Positions 1 through 9,414 of a stretch of 64,000 nucleotides of DNA are shown here, in pieces. The stretch is from assembly GCF_038500265.1 (NCBI RefSeq), contig NZ_CP150637.1:645501-709500 (forward strand), read 5' to 3'. The translations under genes and the position numbers were made by a program. Under the pieces are notes generated by a model. It had not been told where the DNA came from. It did no database searches and saw nothing but the letters and a program-made list of their open reading frames with translations. Each line of letters opens with the position of its first letter. Position 1 is the stretch's first letter. Source of the stretch: Ignatzschineria larvae DSM 13226 (lineage in GTDB: Bacteria > Pseudomonadota > Gammaproteobacteria > Cardiobacteriales > Wohlfahrtiimonadaceae).

Positions 1-373
1 TCAAGCAGATATGGGTAATAGAGAGGATCTCATTTAAAATGCCGGTTGCAATGATGGCAAGAATCATCGCTTCAGTGATTAAAATAGAGTAGGACCAAAT
101 CCGTTTATGTTCTAGCTCCTTATAAGCAATAAAGGCGGTTGTCATAGAACCCAGCCCAAAGGCAATCGTGACCGCAATAATTTTAGTTAGATGATCCCAA
201 TCAGTCATCGCGATACTATCTCCAAGCAGGATTAAATTGCCCGATTGCAGTGTGCTAAAAGCTTTAATCTTATGGTAAGTAAACCCATTAAGGCAGCCGG
301 CAATAAGCGCTAAAAGAAACGCCATCGAAGGCGACTCAACAGCAGGAATTTGGGATGAATTGGTTTGAGACAT
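1..373 (-). CDS. YoaK/DUF1275-family small membrane protein (partial, cut by left edge)
   Basis: An open frame of 124 codons starts with ATG (MSQTNSSQIPAV) at the high-coordinate end and runs off base 1 without a stop, so the C-terminal part is missing. After a short polar N-terminus come hydrophobic segments (AFLLALIAGCLNGFTYHKI, IIAVTIAFGLGSMTTAFIAY, SILITEAMILAIIATGIL). The stretch FSTLQSGNLILLG resembles the conserved S-x-QTGN motif of DUF1275 (YoaK) membrane proteins, whose function is not established. It is transcribed away from yefM-yoeB and shares with it the intergenic region that holds the TA operator. Family assignment is by motif recognition only. Confidence 0.65.
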   Translation of the reverse strand, partial: MSQTNSSQIPAVESPSMAFLLALIAGCLNGFTYHKIKAFSTLQSGNLILLGDSIAMTDWDHLTKIIAVTIAFGLGSMTTAFIAYKELEHKRIWSYSILITEAMILAIIATGILNEILSITHICL

Positions 374-529
374 GATGAATGAATTACTTTAGTTAAAGGA
401 GAATTTAATATCTTATTGGCAATATATTAGATGATAATATTTATATCAGGTAATAAAAAATATTAAAGCGGTTTTGTCGGATTTAGTTATAGTCGTTTAT
501 CTGAGAATTTCGATACATGTTTGATTGCA

Positions 530-547
530 TGTACAATATATTGTACA
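530..547. promoter_or_regulatory. YefM-YoeB operator palindrome with two TGTACA hexamers
   Basis: An 18-bp perfect palindrome, TGTACAATATATTGTACA, lies 46 bp before the yefM start. It contains two TGTACA hexamers whose centres are 12 bp apart. In the Escherichia coli yefM-yoeB operator, YefM recognises hexamer cores of this type with the same spacing. The spacing and position therefore support autoregulation by the YefM-YoeB complex. Binding itself is inferred. Confidence 0.75.
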
Positions 548-592
548 ATTAAGGGAGTAGTGGCGTAGCACTACATTTAGAGGAGAAAAAAT

Positions 593-853
593 ATGCATGT
601 ATACACATATTCTGATGCACGTAATAATTTAAAATTAGTTTTAGATAAGGTCGTTGAAGATGCTGAGGTAGCATTCATTACTAGAAAAGATGGGGGTCAT
701 GCAGTAATTATGGGGCAAGATCATTATGATAGTTTAATGGAAACATTATATCTTCTATCTTCCCCTAATAATGCTAATCGTTTGAATGAATCTATTGCAC
801 AATTACGAGCAAGTCAAACTATTGAGCGTGAATTGATTGAAGATGAGAAATAG
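593..853 (+). CDS. yefM: Antitoxin YefM (Phd/YefM family)
   Basis: This 86-residue protein has the N-terminal Phd/YefM DNA-binding fold (MHVYTYSDARNNLKLVLDKV, then FITRKDGGHAVIMGQDHYDSLMET) and an acidic C-terminal tail that would wrap and neutralise YoeB. The length matches the family (about 83-90 residues). A good Shine-Dalgarno sequence, AGAGGAG, precedes the ATG. The stop codon overlaps the start of yoeB, so the two genes are translationally coupled, as is usual for this module. A palindromic operator lies directly upstream. Expected role: DNA-binding antitoxin and autorepressor, labile to Lon. No sign of decay. Confidence 0.93.
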   Translation: MHVYTYSDARNNLKLVLDKVVEDAEVAFITRKDGGHAVIMGQDHYDSLMETLYLLSSPNNANRLNESIAQLRASQTIERELIEDEK

Positions 854-1106
854 AAGCATAGAATGGACTAGTCATGCCTGGGATGAATATGTTTATTGGC
901 AAACACAAGATAAAAAAATTCTTAAAAGAATTAATGTGTTGATTAAGGAGTGTCAAAGAACACCTTTTGAAGGTGTAGGAAAACCAGAGCCACTAAAAGC
1001 AAATCTTTCAGGATTTTGGAGTCGGCGAATAGATGAGAAGCATCGTCTAGTATATGAAGTAAGTGATGAAAAAATCTCAATTATTCAATGTAGATTTCAT
1101 TATTGA
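843..1106 (+). CDS. yoeB: mRNA interferase toxin YoeB
   Basis: This RelE/YoeB-family ribosome-dependent endoribonuclease cleaves mRNA in the A site during translation. It closely follows the E. coli YoeB layout: RTPFEGVGKPEPLKANLSG, FWSRRIDEKHRLVYEV and the C-terminal RFHY. The catalytic set is visible: Glu in KPEPLK, Arg in EKHRLVY, and the penultimate-segment His in FHY. I chose the ATG at 843 (MRNRSIEW, 87 residues); a TTG two codons earlier is possible. The start lies within the end of yefM. The toxin looks intact, so the pair is probably functional. Confidence 0.93.
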   Translation: MRNRSIEWTSHAWDEYVYWQTQDKKILKRINVLIKECQRTPFEGVGKPEPLKANLSGFWSRRIDEKHRLVYEVSDEKISIIQCRFHY

Positions 1107-1197
1107 ACAGGTTGAATCTTAGTCCCAATTTTTAATTGTAAACTTATCGTTAAAAACAAGGGCACAGATAAAGGTGCAAACCGCCCATTATCCAACA

Positions 1198-1233
1198 AAC
1201 AAAAAAATAGCGATCCTTGAGAGATCGCTATTT
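1198..1233 (-). terminator. Intrinsic terminator of tRNA-Leu
   Basis: Read on the minus strand, an 11-bp perfect stem (AAATAGCGATC paired with GATCGCTATTT) with a 7-nt loop is followed by a run of seven or more U. It begins a few bases after the tRNA 3' end. Confidence 0.85.
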
Positions 1234-1238
1234 GCATT

Positions 1239-1323
1239 TGGTACCGAAGGAGAGACTCGAACTCTCACGCCTATTAAGCAGAGGATTTTGAATCCTCCGT
1301 GTCTACCATTCCACCACTCCGGC
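1239..1323 (-). tRNA. tRNA-Leu (anticodon CAA)
   Basis: On the minus strand an 85-nt class II tRNA begins GCCGGAG and ends with CTTCGGT-ACCA, so the CCA is encoded. The seven-pair acceptor stem closes with two G-U pairs. The anticodon arm is GAGGA-TTCAAAA-TCCTC, giving anticodon CAA (reads UUG). The long variable arm and the T-arm (GAGTTCGAGTCTC) are as expected for leucine tRNA. An intrinsic terminator follows immediately. Confidence 0.95.
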
Positions 1324-1411
1324 ATTGTGTTTGCTACTTGTTGGTAGGGGAGTTATTCTACTGCTTAAGCTCCTACTCTGTCAATAGAAATTATTGCCTT
1401 AGAGTCGGATT

Positions 1412-2203
1412 TTAAGGGGATTCGATTGTAGCCTCATTGTCACTCAAGAAACGGTGTATTGCTTTGAGTACTAAATCCGTCTTTTGTGCGTGAACCCAAT
1501 GACCCGCGCCGGCAATGACTGTTGCAGTAGCATCAGGGAGTTGGGCTTGGATTTCCGCTTGATACTCTTTGAGAACATAAGGGGAATCGCCACCAATAAT
1601 AAAGAGTGCCGGGCCATGCCAGGTCGGTATTGTTCTCCAACCGGCAACTTCATCATAATCTCGATCTAAAATAGGGACATTAAAACGCCAAGCACCCTCT
1701 CGGAATGATTTTAAGAGAAATTGAATCACAAATTCTGCATCAATATAGTGACGCATAATTTCAGCAGCTTCTTTACGATCTGCGGCAGTAGAAGCAGTCA
1801 CCGTTTTGAGAGCGGCTAAAATCTCATCGTGTCGGCGTTCTTCGTAGGCAACGGGCGCCACATCAATCATAATGAGTTCAGCAACTCTCTCGGGGGCAAA
1901 TTGAGTGACTTTCATGACTGCTTTACCGCCCATTGAGTGACCGATGAGAATCACTTTTTCAATATCAAGAGCATCGAGTAGGGCGATAATATCTTGTGCC
2001 ATCGCTTCATAAGTCATGGTGTCACTATGAAAAGAATCTCCATGATTGCGGGCATCAATTTGAATCACGCGATATTCCTCTAAACCGCGGGCAATCATAC
2101 CGAGATTATTCATATCGCCAAAGAGACCATGCATTAGAAGAATCGGGATGGGATGTTTGGGTACCGTAGGTTCGGTAATTTTATAATTGAGTAGCGGTTG
2201 CAT
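1412..2203 (-). CDS. ybfF: Alpha/beta-hydrolase, YbfF-type esterase
   Basis: This 263-residue single-domain alpha/beta-hydrolase resembles YbfF esterases acting on short-chain acyl esters or acyl-CoA. The oxyanion loop HGLFGD is at about residues 25-30 and the nucleophile elbow GHSMGG has Ser90. The likely acid is the Asp of GGDSPY (about 206) or one near residue 114, and the catalytic His is in GAGHWVHAQ (about 235). There is no signal peptide, so it is cytosolic. It lies 108 bp downstream of mutS on the same strand and may be co-transcribed with it. The natural substrate is unknown. Confidence 0.85.
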   Translation of the reverse strand: MQPLLNYKITEPTVPKHPIPILLMHGLFGDMNNLGMIARGLEEYRVIQIDARNHGDSFHSDTMTYEAMAQDIIALLDALDIEKVILIGHSMGGKAVMKVTQFAPERVAELIMIDVAPVAYEERRHDEILAALKTVTASTAADRKEAAEIMRHYIDAEFVIQFLLKSFREGAWRFNVPILDRDYDEVAGWRTIPTWHGPALFIIGGDSPYVLKEYQAEIQAQLPDATATVIAGAGHWVHAQKTDLVLKAIHRFLSDNEATIESP

Positions 2204-2311
2204 AATAGCTCCTACTGAAATGTAAAAAATAATTTGAATCGTAAGTTTAATCGTGATTTGAATCGTAAGATGAAGCAGTTATTCTTGCGATGATTGATAT
2301 CTGCCTCTCGA

Positions 2312-4963
2312 TTACCGCAATTTTTTCTGCCATTGATAGATCAGATCAAGCGCAGCTCTTGGCGTGAGATCATTAGGATCGAGTGCTTTAATTTCATTCT
2401 CGATCTCTGAAGGGGGAAGATCCATAAAAAGTGGTAATTCACTTTGAGGCGATGCTTGCGGTTTTTGACGCTGTTTGGTGATAATTTCTGACTGCGGTAT
2501 CTCTGTCTGAATTGTGTTGTGAGATTGATTCACCGATACCTGAGAGAAACTCGCTTCAAGTTCCGAAAGTTTCTGCTTTGCAGATTCGATGACGGCTTTA
2601 GGGACGCCGGCAAGCGCTGCCACTTGTAATCCGTAGCTTTTTGAAGCTGCGCCGGGTTTTACTTCATGCATAAATATAATCTCATCTTGATACTCAACTG
2701 CATCGAGATGGAGGTTTTTGACTGTAGGATAGAGCTCTTCTAATTCAGTCATTTCAAAGTAATGAGTTGCAAAAATGGTCATCGCTTTGGCTTTTTCTGT
2801 CAGATAGACCGCAGCACTCCAAGCCAATGATAATCCATCAAGGGTTGAGGTTCCACGTCCGACTTCATCCATTAACACTAAGCTTTGATGCGTTGCATAG
2901 TTGAGGATTGTTGCAGTTTCAGTCATCTCGACCATAAAGGTGGATTGTTCAGAGTTGAGATCATCTTGTGCTCCAATTCGGGTAAAGATCCGGTCAATCG
3001 GACCTAATTTTGCTTCATCTGCCGGTACAAATGAGCCGATATGTGCCAATAACACAATCAGCGCTGTTTGTCGCATATAAGTGGATTTACCGCCCATATT
3101 AGGACCGGTCACAATAAGCATATTACGACTAGGCCCAATGGTTAAATCATTAGGAATAAAGGGACGAGAGAGCGACCGTTCTACGATGGGATGACGACCT
3201 TTGGTGATCTCAATACCAATGTGTGCTTGAAATTGTGGGCGGCACCAACGATAGCGATTTTTAAGACGGCCTAAAGTGATGAAGATATCAATATTGGCCA
3301 GCGCTTCACTGAGTAATCGTAACTCTGTTTGATGAGGTTCGATAATATCTAATAATTCATCCCATAACGCTTTCTCAAGGGCAAGGGCGCGCTCTTTTGC
3401 GGAGAGAATTTTATTTTCAAATTCTTTGAGCGCTGGGTAAATATAACGCTCAACATCTTTGAGTGTCTGCCGGCGAACATATTCGGTCGGGACTTTATCA
3501 CTATGGAGTTTCGAAACCTCCACATAGTAGCCGTGAACCCGATTGTAACCTACTTTTAGAGTAGGGATATTGAGTCGCTCCCGTTCGGTCACTTCAAGGT
3601 TAAGCAGATATTGATCCCCTTTTGTACTGAGCTCGATGAGTTCATCAAGATCTTGGTGATATCCTTGTTTCAATACGCCACCATCACGAATTAACAGCGG
3701 CGGTTCATCGACAATAGCTGTTTCAAGTAAGGTGCAAAGCTCTGCTTGGGGTTTTAACCAATCAAGCCAAATAGGATCGATGGCAAGTAGGGTACTATTG
3801 TCTCGGATAATTGTTTCAATAATAGGTGTGTTTTGCAGGATTTTGCGCAGTTGTGTTAAGTCTCGAGGACGGGCTGTTTTAAGCACAATACGGGTTACGA
3901 GGCGCTCTAAATCCCCGATATTTTGTAAGGCTTCCCGAAGATTCGTGTGGTCACTCTCTAAGGCTTCAATTAGATCGAGTCGTTGATTGAGAAGTTTATG
4001 ATCTCGAAGCGGACGATTAAGCCAGCGAGAGAGAAGGCGTGAGCCCATCGGTGTTTGACATTCATCTAATAGTGCCCTCACCGTATGGTTGGTTTCGCCA
4101 TAAAGGGTGCGCTCAATCTCTAAATTCCGGCGCGTTGTCACATCGAGGATAATGGCATCATCGATGGATTCAAGGGTAATATGATCGATATAACTCACCG
4201 GGTCTTTCTGCGTCTCTTTAACATAAGTGAGAAGCGCACCGGCTGCTTGAATGCCGGGATTATCCGATTCTAAGGAGAATCCTTGTAAACTTTGCGTTTT
4301 AAAGTGCTCACAGAGTAGCGTATAGTTGCGCGTTTGATCGAAATGCCAATCAGGGTAAGCGGTAAAATGGCAAAGTGAGCGGATATTTCCCGGCAAGGTG
4401 CGTGATTCATTATAGATAATTTCCGAGGGTTTAATGCGCAGTAGCTCAGTGGCCATCGCTTCTTGATTGAGTGGCGGTAAGAGTGCAAATTGCGCGCTTG
4501 CAAGATTAATCCAAGCAATAAACCATTGCTTTTTATCATTGATTTCATGGCAGTAGAGCGCAGCGGTAATGCTTTCACTTTTAGCATCTAAGAGATAATC
4601 ATCCGTTAATGTTCCCGGCGTTAAGATACGTACCACATCTCGTTTCACAGGACCTTTGCCGGTCACTTCACCAATCTGCTCACAAATGGCAACCGATTCC
4701 CCTTGCTTTAATAAACGAGCAAGATAACTTTCAGAAGAATGATGAGGGATGCCGGCCATAGGAATCGGTTCGCCGGCAGAGTTTCCCCGTTGTGTTAGCG
4801 TAATATCGAGAAGTTTAGCGGCTTTCCGGGCATCTTCATAAAAAAGTTCATAAAAGTCACCCATTCGATAAAAGAGGAGCATATGCGGATATTGAGACTT
4901 AATTTCCCAATATTGCTTCATCATCGGCGTATGTTCTTTTTGATCTTTTACTTTATTTGTCAT
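2312..4963 (-). CDS. mutS: DNA mismatch repair protein MutS
   Basis: This 883-residue protein recognises base mismatches and small loops and starts methyl-directed repair with MutL. The N-terminal mismatch-reading motif F-x-E is present in MGDFYELF (Phe37, Glu39). The connector and lever/clamp domains follow. The ATPase has Walker [11 protein letters not shown] near residue 620, then the segment [14 protein letters not shown], Walker [14 protein letters not shown], and the FATHYFE switch. The length is slightly above the E. coli protein (853) because of a polar linker before the C-terminal tetramerisation helix region. It diverges from the TerC-CorC gene across about 100 bp. It is intact, so a hypermutator phenotype is not expected. 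Confidence 0.97.
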   Translation of the reverse strand: MTNKVKDQKEHTPMMKQYWEIKSQYPHMLLFYRMGDFYELFYEDARKAAKLLDITLTQRGNSAGEPIPMAGIPHHSSESYLARLLKQGESVAICEQIGEVTGKGPVKRDVVRILTPGTLTDDYLLDAKSESITAALYCHEINDKKQWFIAWINLASAQFALLPPLNQEAMATELLRIKPSEIIYNESRTLPGNIRSLCHFTAYPDWHFDQTRNYTLLCEHFKTQSLQGFSLESDNPGIQAAGALLTYVKETQKDPVSYIDHITLESIDDAIILDVTTRRNLEIERTLYGETNHTVRALLDECQTPMGSRLLSRWLNRPLRDHKLLNQRLDLIEALESDHTNLREALQNIGDLERLVTRIVLKTARPRDLTQLRKILQNTPIIETIIRDNSTLLAIDPIWLDWLKPQAELCTLLETAIVDEPPLLIRDGGVLKQGYHQDLDELIELSTKGDQYLLNLEVTERERLNIPTLKVGYNRVHGYYVEVSKLHSDKVPTEYVRRQTLKDVERYIYPALKEFENKILSAKERALALEKALWDELLDIIEPHQTELRLLSEALANIDIFITLGRLKNRYRWCRPQFQAHIGIEITKGRHPIVERSLSRPFIPNDLTIGPSRNMLIVTGPNMGGKSTYMRQTALIVLLAHIGSFVPADEAKLGPIDRIFTRIGAQDDLNSEQSTFMVEMTETATILNYATHQSLVLMDEVGRGTSTLDGLSLAWSAAVYLTEKAKAMTIFATHYFEMTELEELYPTVKNLHLDAVEYQDEIIFMHEVKPGAASKSYGLQVAALAGVPKAVIESAKQKLSELEASFSQVSVNQSHNTIQTEIPQSEIITKQRQKPQASPQSELPLFMDLPPSEIENEIKALDPNDLTPRAALDLIYQWQKKLR

Positions 4964-5060
4964 TGCCTTACTTCTTTATCTGTTATATTTCTTGAAAATA
5001 TCGTGTAAAATGAGGAAGTCTATTTTACTTCATATACCATACATTCTTAGAAGGAGAATC

Positions 5061-6650
5061 ATGGAAGTATTTTTGGGATCTTTAATGGATCCATCAGTTT
5101 GGGTATCATTGGTTATACTTTTACTGCTTGAAGTGGTTTTGGGGATTGATAACCTCATCTTCATTGCTATTTTAGCCAATAAACTTCCACCTCATCAACG
5201 AAATAGAGCCCGAGTTACAGGTCTCTCTCTTGCGCTCATCATGCGGATTGGCCTGCTATCGTTAATGTCATGGCTCATTACGCTTAAAGAACCTCTCTTT
5301 ACTGATCCTATCTTCGGGCATCCATTCTCCTTCCGAGACATTATAATGATTCTCGGTGGATTTTTCTTGATTCAAAAAGCAACAAGAGAACTTCACGAAC
5401 GGATTGAGGGAGAAGTAGAGCTTACCAGTAAATCAAAATCTTATGCGAAATTCTGGCCGATTGTGGCACAAATTATCGTACTTGATGCGGTCTTCTCATT
5501 TGATGCAGTCATTACCGCAACGAGTATTGCAAAGCACTTATGGGTCATGGTTCTTGCGGTGACACTTTCGATGGGAATGATGATGTTTGCAGCGCGAGCG
5601 CTTACGATCTTCGTTCATCGCCATCCAACGGTTGTAGTACTCTGTTTAAGCTTCCTTTTGATGATCGGTTTAACGCTAGTTGTCGAAGGCTTTGGCTTTG
5701 AAATTCCAAAAGGCTATATCTATGCAGCGATTGGTTTCTCAATATTTATTGAGGTTATTAATCAGTTGATTTCACAAAAACAGCAGACAGTTTATAATCA
5801 ATATTCGCGAAGAGAGCGGACGGCGAATATGGTATTAAGAATGCTTGGCAATCAGCCTGATGAGGCATCTGATGATGAAGAAGGGGAAGATAAGAAAGAG
5901 GAGCAACCTGTGCTCTTTGGTGAAGATGAGCGCAATATGGTCAGCGGTGTTTTAACACTTGGAGAACGCACCATTCGTTCAATTATGACACCAAGAAATG
6001 ATATCTCTTGGATCAACATTCAAGATTCTAAAGAGAAGCTGCTTGAAAGCATGGAGCAGAATCCCCATAATCAATTTCCGATATGTGATGGAACACTCGA
6101 TAATGTCAAAGGCGTTGCCCGATCAAAAGATATCGTCATGGATCTCATCGCGTTTGGGGCGATTCAAGAGAAGAGTATTAAACCTGTCATATTCTCTCAT
6201 CGCTCTACAAGCGTACTGAAAATGATGGATATCTTTCGTGATAGTAAAGCACATTTAGTGGTGGTAACCGATGACTTTGGCGGTGTTCAAGGGGTGATTA
6301 CATTACTAGATGTCTTTGAGGCAATTGCCGGCGAATTCCCCGATGAAGATGAGAGACTTTCCGTAGAGAAGGTCTCGGATGATGAATGGAATATCGATGC
6401 AGGATGCGATCTGTTACTCGTGGAACATACTCTGAATATTCGCGGGCTAGTGGATGAAGATGGGGATTATAGTTCGCTCGGTGGCATGATGGTAGATATG
6501 TTTGATAGTCTACCGGAAAAAGGTGATTCCTTAGATATCGAAGGCTTCCGTTTTACAGTGATCGATGTGGATGATAAACGCATCTTAATGGTGAATGTAA
6601 AACGTATTGAAGCAGACACAGATGAAATAAGAGAGGAACATCATGATTAA
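5061..6650 (+). CDS. yoaE: TerC-family membrane protein with CBS pair and CorC/HlyC domain (YoaE/YegH type)
   Basis: The ATG at 5061 has a strong AGAAGGAG site 5 bases upstream, giving [14 protein letters not shown] and 529 residues; an earlier in-frame ATG at 4992 lacks such a site. Residues 1 to about 230 form a TerC-type integral membrane domain with motifs [18 protein letters not shown] and [14 protein letters not shown], which carry the conserved Asp residues thought to bind metal. A charged linker ([10 protein letters not shown]), a CBS pair (about 290-410) and a C-terminal CorC_HlyC domain (about 430-515) follow. E. coli YoaE and YegH share this architecture. A role in metal ion export is inferred from the domains. 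It overlaps hslO by 8 bases. Confidence 0.87.
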   Translation: MEVFLGSLMDPSVWVSLVILLLLEVVLGIDNLIFIAILANKLPPHQRNRARVTGLSLALIMRIGLLSLMSWLITLKEPLFTDPIFGHPFSFRDIIMILGGFFLIQKATRELHERIEGEVELTSKSKSYAKFWPIVAQIIVLDAVFSFDAVITATSIAKHLWVMVLAVTLSMGMMMFAARALTIFVHRHPTVVVLCLSFLLMIGLTLVVEGFGFEIPKGYIYAAIGFSIFIEVINQLISQKQQTVYNQYSRRERTANMVLRMLGNQPDEASDDEEGEDKKEEQPVLFGEDERNMVSGVLTLGERTIRSIMTPRNDISWINIQDSKEKLLESMEQNPHNQFPICDGTLDNVKGVARSKDIVMDLIAFGAIQEKSIKPVIFSHRSTSVLKMMDIFRDSKAHLVVVTDDFGGVQGVITLLDVFEAIAGEFPDEDERLSVEKVSDDEWNIDAGCDLLLVEHTLNIRGLVDEDGDYSSLGGMMVDMFDSLPEKGDSLDIEGFRFTVIDVDDKRILMVNVKRIEADTDEIREEHHD

Positions 6651-7539
6651 TAGTAAAGATAAAACGGTAGATCATTTAGATCGATTTATTTTCGATCAGC
6701 TACCGATTCGTGGCGAGCGCGTGCTCTTAGAGCATACTTGGCGTGAGCATTTGTTGCGCCGGAATTACCCTGAAAATGTGGCTAAATTATTAGGGGAACT
6801 CATCGCCACAACAGCACTTTTAGGGGCAACGATCAAGATCGAAGGGCGCTTAACGGTTCAAATTCAAGGTAATGGCCCTGTGAGTTTGTTGGTGGTTCAG
6901 GTCAATCATCTCCATGGATTACGGGCAACTGCGAAAATAGATGGTGATGTAACAGGATTAGAGGGACTTAAAGATCTCTGTGGTGAGGGTCATGTGGTGA
7001 TTACGATTGATGCGAATCACTTCAAACAACCTTATCAAGGCATTATTTCGCTCTCAGAAGGCTCAATTGCTAAAGTGATTGAGCATTATTTCGAAAGTTC
7101 GGAACAGTTACCCACGCGGTTATTCTTAGCGACATCAGATCAGGCAGTGGCCGGTTTATTGATTCAACGCTTGCCGGGAGAAATTCACGATGAAGATCTC
7201 TTTAATCGGGCAATTTTATTAGCAGAAACCGCAACGCCGGAAGAATTATTAACGCTTTCGACGAATGAACTACTATATCGTCTTTATGAGACTGATGAAA
7301 CGTTAAGAGCGCGGGTATTTGAGCCAGAGAGTTTCCACTTTGAGTGTAACTGTTCTAAGGAGCGATCACTCTCAATGCTCTATCATTTGGGTGCTACAGA
7401 ATTACATGAACTACTTGATGAGCAGGATGGTACGGTTTACGTGGATTGTGAATTCTGTGGTAAGCGTTATCTCTTCAGTGAACCGGATATCGATTTTGAT
7501 CTCTGTGCGCCGGAAGAAGAGAAACCCTTAGATGCTTAA
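6643..7539 (+). CDS. hslO: Redox-regulated chaperone Hsp33
   Basis: This 298-residue cytosolic holdase is activated by oxidation plus unfolding. The four zinc-binding cysteines are all present as C-x-C (about 235, 237; ECNCSKERS) and C-x-x-C (about 269, 272; DCEFCGKRY). The N-terminal substrate-binding domain includes [15 protein letters not shown] and the motif GNGPVSLLV. The start overlaps the end of the TerC-CorC gene (ATGATTAA arrangement), pointing to translational coupling. An IS element lies 74 bp downstream, between the gene and its probable terminator. Confidence 0.96.
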   Translation: MINSKDKTVDHLDRFIFDQLPIRGERVLLEHTWREHLLRRNYPENVAKLLGELIATTALLGATIKIEGRLTVQIQGNGPVSLLVVQVNHLHGLRATAKIDGDVTGLEGLKDLCGEGHVVITIDANHFKQPYQGIISLSEGSIAKVIEHYFESSEQLPTRLFLATSDQAVAGLLIQRLPGEIHDEDLFNRAILLAETATPEELLTLSTNELLYRLYETDETLRARVFEPESFHFECNCSKERSLSMLYHLGATELHELLDEQDGTVYVDCEFCGKRYLFSEPDIDFDLCAPEEEKPLDA

Positions 7540-7613
7540 TTGATAACGTATCACACTCATAACAAGCCCTGTTTATGATAGGTTATGTTAAGTCGGAATA
7601 TGAGCGTTAAGTA

Positions 7614-8463
7614 GGGGCTGTTGAACATTCATAACTTCAGCCAAATATAGGCACAAGCTAAAGCAACGTTGTTTTCATAATGTTGTTTTAGCTTGTCATA
7701 TCTTGTTGCTATACTTCTAAAATGTTTCAGCCTTGCAAATGCATTCTCCACTAAATGCCGAGTTTTATAAATATGCCAGTCCATATGATTATTATTCGTA
7801 AGAGTATTCCTCTTTTTAGGAATAATAGCTTTAGCTCCTTGATTTATAATATCTTCTCTAAAACTCTCAGAATCATAACCTTTATCTGCACTAACGTAAT
7901 CTGTCGTATTTAAATGAACCCTGCTAAGTAGCTCTGGAGCGACCTTGATATCGTGGGTCGTTCCATCTGTTACGATAAATTCACAGGGATTACCGCAAGC
8001 ATCTACGATCATATGAATTTTTGAACTATTTCCACCAACACTTTTAGATATTGCTTGAGGATTATCTGCGGTTGCTCCTGTGCTATGCTGGTGAGCTCTA
8101 ATGTGAGTTGCATCTATAAACAGCCATTCATAGTCAACATCTTGTGATAGTTTTTTAAATAATTTCAAGAGCTTGTTATTTTTAGACCAACGACTAAAAG
8201 TTTTAAAAATAGTATTAGGTCGCCCAAATTGCTCAGGAATATCCCTCCAAGGAACACCTGTTCTCATTCTAAATAGAATACCCTCAACGATATTTCTTAA
8301 ATTTGGTTTGTCATAGATATTCAAATCTAGGAGAATAGGCTTCAGTTTCAGCCATAGTTTATCTGTAAGCATGGTTCGAGACATAGCGAGAGGTAGGTTT
8401 TTTTTGACGATAATATTCTACCGCTCGCTTTTTTTATTTTGAACTGCAATGTTCAACAGCCCC
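7614..8463 (-). mobile_element. IS5-family insertion sequence, 850 bp, with intact ends
   Basis: Perfect 16-bp terminal inverted repeats (GGGGCTGTTGAACATT at the left, its complement at the right) bound one transposase gene on the minus strand. A TA dinucleotide flanks both ends (7612-7613 and 8464-8465), consistent with the 2-bp TA target duplication of the IS427/IS1031-like part of the IS5 family. Length and single-ORF layout fit that group. It has landed between hslO and the terminator hairpin at 8525-8560. The element looks complete and potentially active. Confidence 0.93.
7629..8384 (-). CDS. IS5-family DDE transposase
   Basis: This 251-residue transposase has an N-terminal DUF4096-like region (MLTDKLWLKLKPILLD, GVPWRDIPEQFG) and a DDE catalytic domain: Asp91 in FIDATHIRAHQH, Asp167 in SADKGYDS and Glu213 in LVENAFARLKHFR. 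It reads as a single frame without programmed frameshift. The start codon directly abuts a 12-bp inverted repeat (8385-8396 with 8418-8429, one mismatch) that could fold in the mRNA and limit translation. No frameshift or stop is visible, so it is probably functional. Confidence 0.95.
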   Translation of the reverse strand: MSRTMLTDKLWLKLKPILLDLNIYDKPNLRNIVEGILFRMRTGVPWRDIPEQFGRPNTIFKTFSRWSKNNKLLKLFKKLSQDVDYEWLFIDATHIRAHQHSTGATADNPQAISKSVGGNSSKIHMIVDACGNPCEFIVTDGTTHDIKVAPELLSRVHLNTTDYVSADKGYDSESFREDIINQGAKAIIPKKRNTLTNNNHMDWHIYKTRHLVENAFARLKHFRSIATRYDKLKQHYENNVALACAYIWLKL

Positions 8464-8524
8464 TAGTATTTTTTGAGTAGTATTCTTTGAGTAGCATTCA
8501 TTGATTAATACTAGAATCAGCAGG

Positions 8525-8560
8525 AGCGTTCTATGGATTGTTTCATAGGGCGCTTTTTTA
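8525..8560 (+). terminator. Intrinsic terminator, probably the original hslO terminator
   Basis: A stem of about 12 bp including G-U pairs (AGCGTTCTATG with TTCATAGGGCGCT) is followed by six T. No plus-strand gene lies between it and the IS, so it most likely ended the yoaE-hslO transcript before the IS inserted. Confidence 0.7.
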
Positions 8561-8610
8561 TAGGATATCGATAGATATTTAAGATAATAGTGTCAGAATA
8601 AGGAAATGAT

Positions 8611-9267
8611 ATGGCTAGTGTAAATATCAGAGCGATACCGACAGCACCCTATCGGGAGCGAGATCGTATTACGGTAGCATTGTCAGGAGCATCAGGTGCT
8701 CAATATGGCTTACGATTGATAGAGGTTCTAACACAGCAAGGTTTCCCTGTGAATGTGCTGTTGACGCAAGCGGCATTAATGGTACTTGCACTTGAGATGG
8801 ATATTCATCTAGGTAATCAAGTGAAGGAGCAACAGCGTCGTTTGATGGAGATGTTTTCGTTGACAAATTCAGAGCTATTGACCGTTTATAGCGAGAAAGA
8901 TTGGTGTGCGCCGATGGCATCAGGCTCTAATTGCTCGGGGGCGATGGTGATCTGTCCTTGCTCAATGGGAATGTTAGCGGCGGTAGCGACCGGGCAATCT
9001 AATAATCTTATGGAGCGCAGTGCGGATGTGATGATTAAAGAGCGCCGCCCCCTATTATTGGTGGTACGAGAAACGCCATTCAATCAAATTCATTTAGAAA
9101 ATATGTTAAAGTTAAGTCAATTAGGCGTGCAGATTATTCCGGCTAATCCGGGGTTTTATCATAAACCTCAAACTGTAGATGATATGATTGATTTTATGGT
9201 AGCGCGGATTTTGGATCAGCTAGCGATTGAGCATCAATTAATGACTCGTTGGGGCAATGACGCTTAG
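8611..9267 (+). CDS. ubiX: Flavin prenyltransferase UbiX
   Basis: This 218-residue enzyme attaches a dimethylallyl group to FMN to make the prenylated FMN cofactor used by UbiD in ubiquinone synthesis. Family motifs are clear: TVALSGASGAQYGLRLIEVL (FMN phosphate loop), PMASGSNCSGAMVICPCSMG, the LMERSADVMIKERRPL segment and the C-terminal NPGFYHKPQTVDDMIDF. It is about 20 residues longer than usual at the N-terminus (ASVNIRAIPTAPYRERD). ubiD is not adjacent. It follows the IS and the hslO terminator, so it must have its own promoter. Confidence 0.95.
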   Translation: MASVNIRAIPTAPYRERDRITVALSGASGAQYGLRLIEVLTQQGFPVNVLLTQAALMVLALEMDIHLGNQVKEQQRRLMEMFSLTNSELLTVYSEKDWCAPMASGSNCSGAMVICPCSMGMLAAVATGQSNNLMERSADVMIKERRPLLLVVRETPFNQIHLENMLKLSQLGVQIIPANPGFYHKPQTVDDMIDFMVARILDQLAIEHQLMTRWGNDA

Positions 9268-9414
9268 ATGGTGTTTTGGTATTCAGAAGTATCAAACAGA
9301 ATAGAAGAAACAGAATAGAATAAATAGACGAGAAAAATATATATAGAGATTAACAAGATTGGTTGTAATGCACAATTGATCAAATATCATCAGCAAAAAG
9401 ATGGATAGAAAATA

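Noticed and set aside
1107-1240. Integrated element bounded by tRNA-Leu and the toxin-antitoxin pair
   Set aside because: No integrase, no direct repeat of the tRNA 3' end and no phage or ICE genes are seen nearby.
4270-4587. 105-codon minus-strand frame
   Set aside because: It is entirely inside mutS in another phase, and mutS itself is intact with all motifs.
7540-7613. Small gene between hslO and the IS
   Set aside because: Only 74 bp without a start codon and ribosome site; a weak CATAAC/GTTATG inverted repeat is all that is seen.
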